From: Arenicella xantha
GTDB taxonomy: Bacteria; Pseudomonadota; Gammaproteobacteria; Arenicellales; Arenicellaceae
Reading direction: 5' to 3'
Assembly: GCF_003315245.1 (NCBI RefSeq)
Contig: NZ_QNRT01000002.1
Span: forward strand, 604,206-668,205
DNA length: 64,000 nt
Positions 25,561 to 34,584 of this stretch are shown here, piece by piece (within the stretch, counting starts at the first letter, position 1; every line of letters begins with the position of its first letter). Under the pieces are notes generated by a model. It saw nothing but the letters and a program-made list of their open reading frames with translations. It was not told the DNA's origin and made no database searches. The position numbers were made by a program, and so were the translations under genes.

Positions 25561-27534
25561 ATGGACTTCCTCAGCAAACTCGTCGCCATTATTGTCAAAA
25601 TCGTTAAATTTATATTCAGTGCGATCTGGCTAGTCATCGGGTTATTGATAATAGCTGCATATGCCTACAGCTGGTGGAGTGAACACCAGTACGAACAAGA
25701 GCTAGCTGAACAAGAAGCATTCATCGAAGCCGAGGCCGAATCATATAAAGCACAAGACCTTGGTGATCTCGAAGCGTTAAGCAGCGAATACCAAGCCATC
25801 TGTGAAAGTGAAATCACGCAACTTGCCAGCGTTTCAAATGGCGATGAAAGCGCACTTTGCGTTAAGGCCGCTAAGATACTCGTAGATACCAGCCAACAGA
25901 CCGGCATGTCACTCGACAACTTCGCAGATATGCAAAGCAAGGTCTGCCTCCGAGACTATCAAGACAGCGACGAAGAAGCCAACGACCCAGAGAATCAAGA
26001 ATACTGCTTAGAAGTTGGCAACAACGGCAAAACCGACGCAGTCAAAAACGCTATTGCACTGGCATTGTGTGAATTTGACAGCGGGCATGTGATGCAACAT
26101 GAAACTGATCAATCATACTTCGCGTGGTTGTTATCAAAACACGGTGCGGCAGTGTATGTCGATCGCTCCTTTTATTTAGATTGTGACCTAAAGAAATTTA
26201 GTCAGCTCAACTATCGAGGCTTCTTTACACAGGAACTCAGTGACGAAGAACTGTACCCTGACTTTCAAACTAACATTTGGGACTTACTCGATAACAAGGA
26301 CTATAACGGTGCCCTCAAAACATTAAGAGCGCACCCGTTTGGTGAGAATTTGCTATTCGATAAGTGGCTGCTAGACGCAGTGCTCAGCAATCATGCCGAT
26401 GCTCAGCTACTGACCGAAGTACTTGCGCTAAATGGCAACCGAGTGAACTACAACGAAGAATATTACGATCAACCACTCAGCCTTGCGATTAATGAAGGCT
26501 TGTCTGACGCGGCACTAACATTGTTAAAAGCTGGTGCCGATCCATCAAGACCCGACGACAGCGGTCAAGCTCCAATCACGTTGGCGGCACGAGCCAATTT
26601 GTTACCGGTAGTTACGGCCTTATTAGCCGCCGGAGTTGACGCCAACGGAACACAAAACGCGGTAAGCCTCGATTTTGCCGAACCCCTAACTGCAGCAGCC
26701 CTTAGCGGTAACGCGGTGGTGTTCTCGACCTTGCGCGATAATGGCGCACTGTTACGCCCTGAAAACGCGTCAAAATTTCCTCAGTGGGAACAGGACTACC
26801 TAGCCGACGCAGCGTTACAAGGCGGCAACTACCAAATTGTCAAGGCCGTGGCCGATGCACAATTTTCGTTTGCCGAACCGCGTCGAGCATGGACTTATGC
26901 GATTCAAGGCGGTAACCCACAGGTGTTAGCATTTTTATTCGACTCCGGCATGACTCTACCGGAGCATAAATATCATACCGATATTTATAACGCCTTAAGC
27001 AAATCAGTACGAACCAAAGAAGACAATGAGTTCAAGGGCGGTCCGGCAGAGGCCGACCAAATGCTCAGCCTTCTATTAAAACACGGCTTAGACTTGTCAT
27101 CGCTGTCATCAAACGGAAATAGCCTGGCTCATCATGCAATCGTGTTCGCGGCTCCCAACAATGTTGCTCGAACAAAAACTGAAAACCAACAAGACCGCCA
27201 ACTACGACTTAAGTTCGCTGCACGTGTAATAGATGCGGTTCTCAAAACCAGCATCGATGTTAACCACGTTGGTAACAAAGGTGAGACCTTGCTGATGAAA
27301 GCCGCTAGCCGATCTCACCCAGAATTAGTCAAACTGCTAATAAATCGAGGTGCGGAAAAATCACTCAAAAACGAACAGGGATTGACAGCACTGGATCTCG
27401 CTATTCGCGAGGGCCGACGCCTCACTCGATTCTGGAAAAATGACACCGTCCTTAAAGAAAAATACCAGGCAGTGATTGAAGCGCTTGGTGGTGACCCAGC
27501 GGATCTCGACAAAGTCGCCGAAAAGCGGGCTTAA
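25561..27534 (+). CDS. Membrane-anchored ankyrin-repeat protein
   Basis: 657 residues. One N-terminal membrane helix (about 10-37) is followed by a Glu-rich stretch and a region with several Cys (about 79-190). Ankyrin-type repeats occur at about 305-420 (SLAINEGLSDAALTLLKAGA, ITLAARANLLPVVTALLAAG) and 570-625 (ETLLMKAASRSHPELVKLLI). Ankyrin repeats mediate protein binding; many bacterial members sit in the periplasm beside the enzyme they regulate, but none is adjacent here. Function unknown. Confidence 0.75.
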   Translation: MDFLSKLVAIIVKIVKFIFSAIWLVIGLLIIAAYAYSWWSEHQYEQELAEQEAFIEAEAESYKAQDLGDLEALSSEYQAICESEITQLASVSNGDESALCVKAAKILVDTSQQTGMSLDNFADMQSKVCLRDYQDSDEEANDPENQEYCLEVGNNGKTDAVKNAIALALCEFDSGHVMQHETDQSYFAWLLSKHGAAVYVDRSFYLDCDLKKFSQLNYRGFFTQELSDEELYPDFQTNIWDLLDNKDYNGALKTLRAHPFGENLLFDKWLLDAVLSNHADAQLLTEVLALNGNRVNYNEEYYDQPLSLAINEGLSDAALTLLKAGADPSRPDDSGQAPITLAARANLLPVVTALLAAGVDANGTQNAVSLDFAEPLTAAALSGNAVVFSTLRDNGALLRPENASKFPQWEQDYLADAALQGGNYQIVKAVADAQFSFAEPRRAWTYAIQGGNPQVLAFLFDSGMTLPEHKYHTDIYNALSKSVRTKEDNEFKGGPAEADQMLSLLLKHGLDLSSLSSNGNSLAHHAIVFAAPNNVARTKTENQQDRQLRLKFAARVIDAVLKTSIDVNHVGNKGETLLMKAASRSHPELVKLLINRGAEKSLKNEQGLTALDLAIREGRRLTRFWKNDTVLKEKYQAVIEALGGDPADLDKVAEKRA

Positions 27535-27728
27535 GCAAGCTAGCCTTGAGTTGGCTAAATGAATGGTATTTGAAGTTTTCGCCTGAGTCTCCGATTTGAT
27601 TATTTATGCCGTGACGCCTGCTGGGAATTAGGTATCGATAGCCAAGCTGCCATCAACACCGTTCACTCGGAGAGTTGGCATTGACGGCAAGTAACGGTGA
27701 AACATGACTTTACCAGCAGTGACTATTC

Positions 27729-29171
27729 CTACATACCTGGCGCTAAGTCACGCTCAAGAATCGATTCATCTAACGATTCCAAACCACAGCTAGCGCTGTC
27801 AGCGGCATCAGTCGGGCAATTGGCTTGGCGTTGATCCACCTGCATACGGATTGACTTAAAATCGCCCCAAAAGCAGGCTGGGCAGGCCCGTTGCTCGTCG
27901 GCTGTCGGTAACGTATGCCCATCGCCCATGGCATAACTACGCGTCGGCAAAATATCTCGCCAGCTCAGCTCACTAACATCAGGAATTTGAGCAAACTCAT
28001 CGCCATACCCCCAATCGTAATCCAACACCGCTTGCCAACCAAGGTGCATTTTACTGGCGACAATAACGCCGTTGATCAGCACGCTGTTCGGATCATCATA
28101 CGCCAACCCAGCACTTTCAACCTCCGGCCCCAGCCGGCCAAATTTATCGACCGCATTGCGTAATTTGCCAAACAGTTCAGGGTCGTTAAATTCCTTCGCA
28201 GCCCATAAACCGAATATCTGTGCAACTTGGTCTGGATCCCCTTCAGTTTGTCCGAGTACCGCTGCATACGGGCCAAACTCTTCGACTAAATTTTCCTTAA
28301 ATGAAGGGTAAAGCTCATCTAACTCGTCGCCCGTAAACGGTGTCAAAAAAGTAAGAATCCAAGCATTGGCATAGCCGCTGATTTGCTTTTTAACGAGGTC
28401 ATGGTTTGGCAAGTAAGCGCGGTAAAACAAGCCAGTTTCAGGGTCGCGCATACGTTTCATAATAAAATCTAACGACCATTGTATTTCGTTGCTGGTATAC
28501 GCCGTTCCATACAGACGGTCGTAGATATGCAAACTCAACATACTGATTGTGTTGCACTCAACAAACCAAGCATTCGGTTCGCAAGTAACGCCCTCATAAA
28601 TTCCTTCGTGATGGAGCCGCATTTCATCTGCAATCTGCTGGGTCAACCAAGTAAATTCACGGGCATAACGCACGTCGCCAGTAGACATTTGGTAGAGGCC
28701 ATACATCAAGTTAAGATGCCCCTTGTACATAATATTTTGCACTGAAATAGGGTCGGCCCCGAAGCCACGATCAGTAAAATCGCCCCAAACCTTCTTCGAC
28801 TTCATCTTCCAAATCATCATATCCATCAAGGCTTTATATTCAGCTTGATTGTCAGGATCGATGATCATCGCAGACGGTAAACCATATGCCGCGAATGCTA
28901 TCGAATACTTCCAAAAATCCTGTTGTTCAGTATTCCAGTCAGCGAAATCATCGCCGGATAATGACAATTTGAAATAGTCTTCGGTGACGCTACGCAGTTG
29001 CCCAATTTCATCAGACTGGAGACGACGCTCCGGCATCGGTTCAAAATAGGCTGCGCTGTCTGGAAAACCTAAGGGCAGAAAGCGAACGGCGCCCCAAATG
29101 ATAAGACCAACGATAATCATGGCCAGTAACAGTCGCACACTGAATTTTCTAAATATTAGTGCTGATACCAT
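27729..29171 (-). CDS. Membrane-anchored linalool dehydratase/isomerase-family protein
   Basis: 480 residues with an N-terminal membrane anchor (about 10-32) and a long alpha/alpha-barrel-like domain. From about residue 87 it follows the linalool dehydratase/isomerase (LinD) of Castellaniella as I recall it: KYSIAFAAYGL, KVWGD, NIMYKGHLNLMYGLYQ, and VTCEPNAWFVECN. Residues equivalent to LinD M125, H129, C171 and C180 are present as M148, H152, C197 and C206. The region of LinD C48 (SLSGDDFADW here) has no Cys, so terpene dehydration by the LinD route is doubtful. The enzyme would face the periplasm. It is on the same strand as the RND pair, behind a hairpin at 29264-29292, so probably a separate transcript. 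Confidence 0.75.
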   Translation of the reverse strand: MVSALIFRKFSVRLLLAMIIVGLIIWGAVRFLPLGFPDSAAYFEPMPERRLQSDEIGQLRSVTEDYFKLSLSGDDFADWNTEQQDFWKYSIAFAAYGLPSAMIIDPDNQAEYKALMDMMIWKMKSKKVWGDFTDRGFGADPISVQNIMYKGHLNLMYGLYQMSTGDVRYAREFTWLTQQIADEMRLHHEGIYEGVTCEPNAWFVECNTISMLSLHIYDRLYGTAYTSNEIQWSLDFIMKRMRDPETGLFYRAYLPNHDLVKKQISGYANAWILTFLTPFTGDELDELYPSFKENLVEEFGPYAAVLGQTEGDPDQVAQIFGLWAAKEFNDPELFGKLRNAVDKFGRLGPEVESAGLAYDDPNSVLINGVIVASKMHLGWQAVLDYDWGYGDEFAQIPDVSELSWRDILPTRSYAMGDGHTLPTADEQRACPACFWGDFKSIRMQVDQRQANCPTDAADSASCGLESLDESILERDLAPGM

Positions 29172-29263
29172 TGCAATACCAAAGAAGGTTAGCGGTGCTG
29201 GACAGTATTACTAATATCTTTTGAAATAGCCAGTCAGAAGAAAACTGGAACATCATGTTGAAT

Positions 29264-29292
29264 CCAGCGCCGACAATTACCTACGGCGCTGG
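29264..29292 (-). terminator. Terminator hairpin after the RND operon
   Basis: Perfect 9-bp GC-rich arms (CCAGCGCCG / CGGCGCTGG) and an 11-nt loop, 8 bp after the stop of the RND gene. The flank has only a short T-run, so termination may be partial. Confidence 0.6.
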
Positions 29293-29299
29293 CCCTCAA

Positions 29300-32200
29300 T
29301 TAGTCATGTGGTGAAACCATCGCATCCGGCGTTTCATCTCGACCAAACCGATTAGCTAGAAGTCGTTTTACATCTCTAGCCACTAGCAGGTTGATCGGCA
29401 CAAAAAACAAGGTGATCACCGTGGCAAATAATATTCCAAATGAAAGCGATACTGCCATTGGTTGCAAAAATGCCGCACTAACGTCCCCTTTACTGATAAA
29501 CGTTAACGGTATTAGGCCAAAAAACGTTGTTAAAGAGGTCAGTAGTACCGGGCGAAATCGAGAAACCCCAGCTTGGCGTACCGCATCTAACAGGCTGCTG
29601 CCTTGCATGCGCAATTGCCGTATGTAATCGACTAAGACTAGACTGTCGTTAATCACCACGCCCAATAATGCCAGTAGGCCCAATATGCTTAACAGCGAAA
29701 TCGGGATGCCCATTAACCAATGCCCCAGTACTCCACCAACTAATGAAAATGGGATCACCGACATCACCGCTAACGGCAGACCGTATGACTTTAGCGGCAG
29801 TGCAAGTAGCACATAAATAGCAAAAATCAACACCAATAAGCTGACCGTAACGCTTGAAAACGCTTTTCGTTGCTCTTCAGCCTCGCCAGTAAACTTAACG
29901 CGCACGTTCGGATGCTGAGCCAACACCTGCTCCAAGAACTCATCTATTTCACGATTGATCACTGTCATATTAGTCGCCTCTTTGTCGACATCTGCCGACA
30001 CCGTAACGGTACGATACTGGTCGATTCGAATGATCTCGCTCGGACCACGCCCAGGCGACAAAGTAGCAACATTTGATAACGGGATTTTCTGACCATTAGG
30101 CGCCGTGATCAGCATGTCTTGCAAGGTGTCAGTAGTGCTGCGTTCCGACTTTGGAAAGCGTACAAGCACACGAACGTCATCGCGCCCACGCTGAATTCGT
30201 TGCGCTTGGAACCCACTAAAGGCCTGCCCTACTTGCCCAACAATATCGTTACGCGTGAGTCCTAACAAATGGGCATTAGGCGTGAGCTCTATTTGAATTT
30301 CCTGCTTACCATTAGCCAGTGTGTCAGCGATATCAAACACACCATTAAACTCAGCTAAACGCTCTTTGAGTTGGTTGGACACTTCCAACAGCTCGTCGAA
30401 AGACTGACCACGTAACTCTATATTGATGGGCTCACCAGCACTGAAGCCACGCGACCGGAAAGTCAATGACTCGGCTCCAGGTATATCGCCTACGCGCTCT
30501 CGCCACGCTTGCATTATCTCGATACTCGACACATCAACCAATCGCTCAGTTCTTGGAATGCCTTCGAATCGCAGCGATGCAACATGCGACGAACCGCCGT
30601 TCCCGGTGGTCGCAAAAATATGCGTAATTATTGGCTCTCCGCCCTCCCCGTTGGTTAGCTCTTTTTGTAGCTCTAACCCAACCTGCATAAAACGTTGCAT
30701 ATGGCGGTCAGTGACTTCAAACGGCGTTCCGGTAGGCATTACCAGAGTGACCTGACCACCATCTCGTTCGATACTCGGAATAAACACGAATCGCGACCAG
30801 CCTGTCGAAATAGAAAAAGAAATGATAAAAAACAGACAAATAAACCCAGTGAGCACCGAATACCGATACTCAATAGCACGCTCGAGCGCTGGCTTGTACC
30901 ATTTAAGAATAAGGCCCTCAAAGCCTTGCGCAAAATTCATCTGCCATCGTGACAGACGCCCTACTTTGTTCGGGTCGCGAATCTTAATGTGCTTTAAATG
31001 CGCGGGTAAAATGAACTTCGATTCAATTAACGAGAACAGCAACACCGGAATCACAACCGCTGGAATCGGCGAAAAAATAGCGCCCAACCGACCTTCGAGT
31101 TGTGAGATTGGGATGAACGCAGCAACCGTCGTCAAAATTCCAAACGTCACCGGCACTGCAACCGACTTAGTTCCTTTGATTGAGGCTTGCAACCCATCTT
31201 CACCATTGCGTAACCGCGAATAGACACTCTCGCCGGTCACAATGGCATCATCCACCACAATTCCAAGCACCGTGATAAAACCAAACAAGCTCATGACATT
31301 GATACTAACTCCCATCAAGTCAATCACGGCGAGGGCGCCCATAAAGGTCACCGGAATACCGAGTGTCACCCAAAAAGCTACCGCTGGCCGGAGAAATAGC
31401 GCCAATAAAATGATAACTAGCAGGCCGCCTTGTAAGGCACTGCTGCCCAGCGTAGACAAACGCGACTTGAGCGCCTTTGAGTCGTCGTCCCAGTATTCAA
31501 TTTTTGCGCCAGTTGGTAAGCTTGCTTGTCGAAGGTCGATGTAGTCTCGAACGGATTTCGCCACGGCGATAGAGTCTTCCTCTTCAGTTCGGTATACGTC
31601 GATCATGGCCGCCACTTCACCATTAAATCGTGCCAGCAAGGCCTCTTCCTGAAATCCATCATTGACGGTAGCAACATCGCTAACGCGCACGATGGCGCCA
31701 TCAACATCAGCCTTGACTACAATATTCGCAAAGTCCGCATAGCGATAAGCCTGCCCTTTGGAACGCAGCAAGATGTCGCCTCCCACGGTTCTAACGTTAC
31801 CTGCCGACATGTCTTGAGAGTCAGCCGATATGGCATTAGCCACATCGGAAATCGTAAGATTAAAACGACGAAGTTTATCTTGGCTGACTTCGATAGCGAT
31901 TTCATAACCACGTACCGAGTCTAACTCAACTTGAGAAATACCATCGATTCGTAAAAGATCTTCACGCACTTGCTCAGCAAGTAAGCGAGTCTCTTGTTCA
32001 CCGTATTCAGTTGTCACGGCGACCGAGATTACTTCTCGCCGACGCTGCGCTAAGGCAATCACTGGCCGCTCCGCCTCAGACGGTAACGTGCTTATGGCAT
32101 CTACACGATTCTTAACATCGTCTAATATCTCACGCGGATCATAGTCTTCATTTACTTCAATACTGATAGACACCGAGCCTTCACGCGAATTGCTGCGGAT

Positions 32201-32434
32201 TTCATCAATCCCAGCGAGCCCTTGCAATGCTTCTTCAATACGCACCGCCACACCGAGCTCCATATCTTCTGGTGTGGCACCACGTAAACTTACCGACACT
32301 GAAATGCTTTCAGGGTCCGAGGTTGGAAAGATCTCAAGCTTTAAATTGAAACTAAGAGTAATCGCTCCGGCTAACAGAATTGTGATCATCAGCAGATTTG
32401 CAGCTACTGAGTTTCTAGCAAACCATTCAATCAT
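29300..32434 (-). CDS. RND-family efflux transporter permease
   Basis: 1044 residues, the normal length for an AcrB/MexB-type permease. Twelve helices with two large periplasmic loops; the proton-relay pair lies in VVDDAIVTGE in the fourth helix. It is of the group with a short first loop and LPTGAKIEYWDD, typical of export pumps for drugs, fatty acids or other amphiphiles. The start ATG overlaps the last 8 bp of the adaptor gene and has TGGAG upstream, so the two are coupled. No outer-membrane channel gene is present; a TolC-type partner must be encoded elsewhere. Confidence 0.93.
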   Translation of the reverse strand: MIEWFARNSVAANLLMITILLAGAITLSFNLKLEIFPTSDPESISVSVSLRGATPEDMELGVAVRIEEALQGLAGIDEIRSNSREGSVSISIEVNEDYDPREILDDVKNRVDAISTLPSEAERPVIALAQRRREVISVAVTTEYGEQETRLLAEQVREDLLRIDGISQVELDSVRGYEIAIEVSQDKLRRFNLTISDVANAISADSQDMSAGNVRTVGGDILLRSKGQAYRYADFANIVVKADVDGAIVRVSDVATVNDGFQEEALLARFNGEVAAMIDVYRTEEEDSIAVAKSVRDYIDLRQASLPTGAKIEYWDDDSKALKSRLSTLGSSALQGGLLVIILLALFLRPAVAFWVTLGIPVTFMGALAVIDLMGVSINVMSLFGFITVLGIVVDDAIVTGESVYSRLRNGEDGLQASIKGTKSVAVPVTFGILTTVAAFIPISQLEGRLGAIFSPIPAVVIPVLLFSLIESKFILPAHLKHIKIRDPNKVGRLSRWQMNFAQGFEGLILKWYKPALERAIEYRYSVLTGFICLFFIISFSISTGWSRFVFIPSIERDGGQVTLVMPTGTPFEVTDRHMQRFMQVGLELQKELTNGEGGEPIITHIFATTGNGGSSHVASLRFEGIPRTERLVDVSSIEIMQAWRERVGDIPGAESLTFRSRGFSAGEPINIELRGQSFDELLEVSNQLKERLAEFNGVFDIADTLANGKQEIQIELTPNAHLLGLTRNDIVGQVGQAFSGFQAQRIQRGRDDVRVLVRFPKSERSTTDTLQDMLITAPNGQKIPLSNVATLSPGRGPSEIIRIDQYRTVTVSADVDKEATNMTVINREIDEFLEQVLAQHPNVRVKFTGEAEEQRKAFSSVTVSLLVLIFAIYVLLALPLKSYGLPLAVMSVIPFSLVGGVLGHWLMGIPISLLSILGLLALLGVVINDSLVLVDYIRQLRMQGSSLLDAVRQAGVSRFRPVLLTSLTTFFGLIPLTFISKGDVSAAFLQPMAVSLSFGILFATVITLFFVPINLLVARDVKRLLANRFGRDETPDAMVSPHD

Positions 32435-33797
32435 TAGTTGCTCCAGCGGAGTCGCTCGATTTTACTCGCTTAGGTCTGTTAGATTCTGACGCTGACTTAT
32501 CTGTTCGTCGTCCCGCACCGCGTTGCCCTTGGCTCTTCGCTTCGCCTTCGATATTCACTTTAGTACCCGATGCAACCTGCCCAAGCGCGGTAGTGACTAG
32601 GCGATCACCGGCACTTAACCCCGAGCCAATGATTGCCTGCGTTTCGTCTTTCCACAATACCGTGACGGCTCTTCGTATAACCACACCATTTTCAACCACG
32701 TAAACGTAGGAGTCTTGATAAATCGCTGTGTACGGCACAACAATAGCGTTCGGCAATGTCTTCCCTTGTATTTCGGCCGTCACATACTCGCCAATTTTTA
32801 ACTGAACACGCCCCTTATTCTGCGAACCAAAGGGATCATCGATTTGGGCGACTACGTTTAGCTGCCTAGAGTTTTCATCGATTGCACTCTCACTTCTTAC
32901 TACTTTGCTAAGCCACGGCTGTGCATTTTCAGACAGCGAAGAAAATATCTCAGCACTGATAGTCTGTGAAACTTCCCTCGCATCATGATAGGTCTCAGGT
33001 AGGTCGATAAACTTCAAATCCGACCCAGCGATAGGAAGACGCACCTCTAGGTAGTCCGATGCAAATATCCGCGCGACCTGTGTCGAGCCGTTTACAAATT
33101 GTCCGACATCAACCAGCTTTTCCAATACTCGACCTGAATACGGAGCAATCACCTTGGTACGCGCGAGATTCAATTTAGCTTTGGCCACCGCCGCTTCGGC
33201 CGACGCCAATGCCGATCTAGCAGCTTGCAATTGCGGTTTACGTAGCACCAAGTCTGTCGGTGGTGTGGTATTGCCTAACCGCTGCCAATCCAGTTCGGCC
33301 TGCTTTGATTGAGCAAGCTCTTCAGACAATACTTGTTGCGCACTGGCAAGATTCGCTTCGGAAATTTTGACATCATAAGCATAGTCTCGATCATCGACTT
33401 CAAGTAACACATCACCCTTTTTGAAAAAGCTACCTTGGCGTAAATTCTCATCAATATAGGTAATCTGACCACTGACTTGAGAAAACAGCGAGGTTTCCGT
33501 TCGCGGTCGAATACTGCCATAACTTTTAATCTTAACTCGAAACTCGCTACTCACAACATCGTGCACCGACACTGAGAGGGTTGGAGTTAAGTCGCCACGA
33601 CGTCGTTCACTAACGGGTTGATTCAGCAAAAAGAACACAATAATCATCGCAGTGACCAGCAAGATAGTCAGCGGCACCACCACTTTTGCTTTACCTTTAA
33701 ACCGATCAACGAGGCGCTTGCCTATGCGATGTTCAGAACCACCCTTGTGGTTTGATTCAACAGTATTTTCTGATATTTCTGAGTTTTCTCTAGTCAT
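32427..33797 (-). CDS. RND efflux periplasmic adaptor (HlyD/MFP family)
   Basis: 456 residues. N-terminal membrane anchor (about 37-60), a lipoyl/barrel-sandwich motif split by an alpha-helical hairpin (about 130-215, with ASAEAAVAKAKLNLARTKVI and APYSGRV), then beta-barrel and membrane-proximal domains ending near 400. The C-terminal 50 residues are a basic, Ser-rich tail not usual in the family. It links the permease to an outer-membrane channel. A 22-bp palindrome lies about 60-80 bp upstream of the start. Confidence 0.92.
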   Translation of the reverse strand: MTRENSEISENTVESNHKGGSEHRIGKRLVDRFKGKAKVVVPLTILLVTAMIIVFFLLNQPVSERRRGDLTPTLSVSVHDVVSSEFRVKIKSYGSIRPRTETSLFSQVSGQITYIDENLRQGSFFKKGDVLLEVDDRDYAYDVKISEANLASAQQVLSEELAQSKQAELDWQRLGNTTPPTDLVLRKPQLQAARSALASAEAAVAKAKLNLARTKVIAPYSGRVLEKLVDVGQFVNGSTQVARIFASDYLEVRLPIAGSDLKFIDLPETYHDAREVSQTISAEIFSSLSENAQPWLSKVVRSESAIDENSRQLNVVAQIDDPFGSQNKGRVQLKIGEYVTAEIQGKTLPNAIVVPYTAIYQDSYVYVVENGVVIRRAVTVLWKDETQAIIGSGLSAGDRLVTTALGQVASGTKVNIEGEAKSQGQRGAGRRTDKSASESNRPKRVKSSDSAGATND

Positions 33798-33855
33798 TAC
33801 TATGCGATTGGTTTTTGGCCATAGTTAATGATACGCACGAGCAGCGAAACTCCTG

Positions 33856-33877
33856 CTAAAAAAGTTTTTTTAGCAAA
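33856..33877. promoter_or_regulatory. 22-bp palindrome upstream of the RND operon
   Basis: TGCTAAAAAA and TTTTTTAGCA separated by two bases, 59 bp upstream of the adaptor start codon. It could be an operator for an unlinked regulator of the pump. It could also form an AT-rich hairpin with little stability. Confidence 0.45.
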
Positions 33878-34092
33878 ACATATGCAGAAAAAGCATTAGC
33901 CGAAAACGACGCTCATTAAGACTTAGGTAGGATAGAGTCAGAGCCTATCTATAAAGAGAGTTCGCGATGTAACAAGCAACCTGACCTCCCCCGAAATAGA
34001 CGACCTTTCTTGGCCACCAACAACAAACTTACAGCACCTTAACGCGTTAGAAAATACTAAATAAATCTACTTCTGCGCGGCAATAAGAAAAA

Positions 34093-34296
34093 TCAGACGC
34101 CAGACACATCGTCAGTTGAATTATCCAACAAAACTTTATCTTGCCAGTTCGGCCCCACGTGTTGCTCCATATAGTCGCGCATGAATTGACGTATCTTTTG
34201 AGATGGCGTTATGTCATCCAACTCACAGAGTCTTTCAAATATTGCTTTTTTCTTTGGGTCAACTAGCACAGTTAGTCGTGCGGTTCGCTTTTCCAT
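34093..34296 (-). CDS. Ribbon-helix-helix (CopG-like) small protein
   Basis: 67 residues. RTARLTVLVDPKKKAIFERL forms the expected beta-strand and first helix, and ITPSQKIRQFMRDYME the second helix of a ribbon-helix-helix DNA-binding fold. Length and order match antitoxin or plasmid-copy regulators of the CopG type. No toxin gene is adjacent: the next 288 bp hold no credible gene, so it may be an orphan regulator. GAG lies a few bases before the ATG. Confidence 0.6.
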   Translation of the reverse strand: MEKRTARLTVLVDPKKKAIFERLCELDDITPSQKIRQFMRDYMEQHVGPNWQDKVLLDNSTDDVSGV

Positions 34297-34584
34297 TAGC
34301 TTTTTCTCGGTGTCTTAAAAACAGCGGCATATTACCATATGGATCACATATGATTAACACTCGAGAATAATAAAAGGACACATTTTGACTCCCGACTTTT
34401 TTAAACAAACCGAATCGAGCAGACTGATCAACGCTGCATTCACAGTAACCACAGGCCGATTAATCGACGATGTCACTGACAACACCACAACCCTGATCAG
34501 TGGAGAAAATAATACTACTCTCATATAAACTGTGGGTTTATCGAGCTAATCGTCGTCATTCATTAATCTAGCAATCGTAAGCCC

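Noticed and set aside
31526-31924. Long open frames antisense to the RND permease
   Set aside because: Mirror frames of a strongly conserved gene; no independent evidence of coding.
34385-34528. Short plus-strand frame from a TTG (about 47 codons) between the RHH and beta-helix genes
   Set aside because: Too short, no ribosome site, no family; reads as an odd Thr-rich stretch and cannot be supported.
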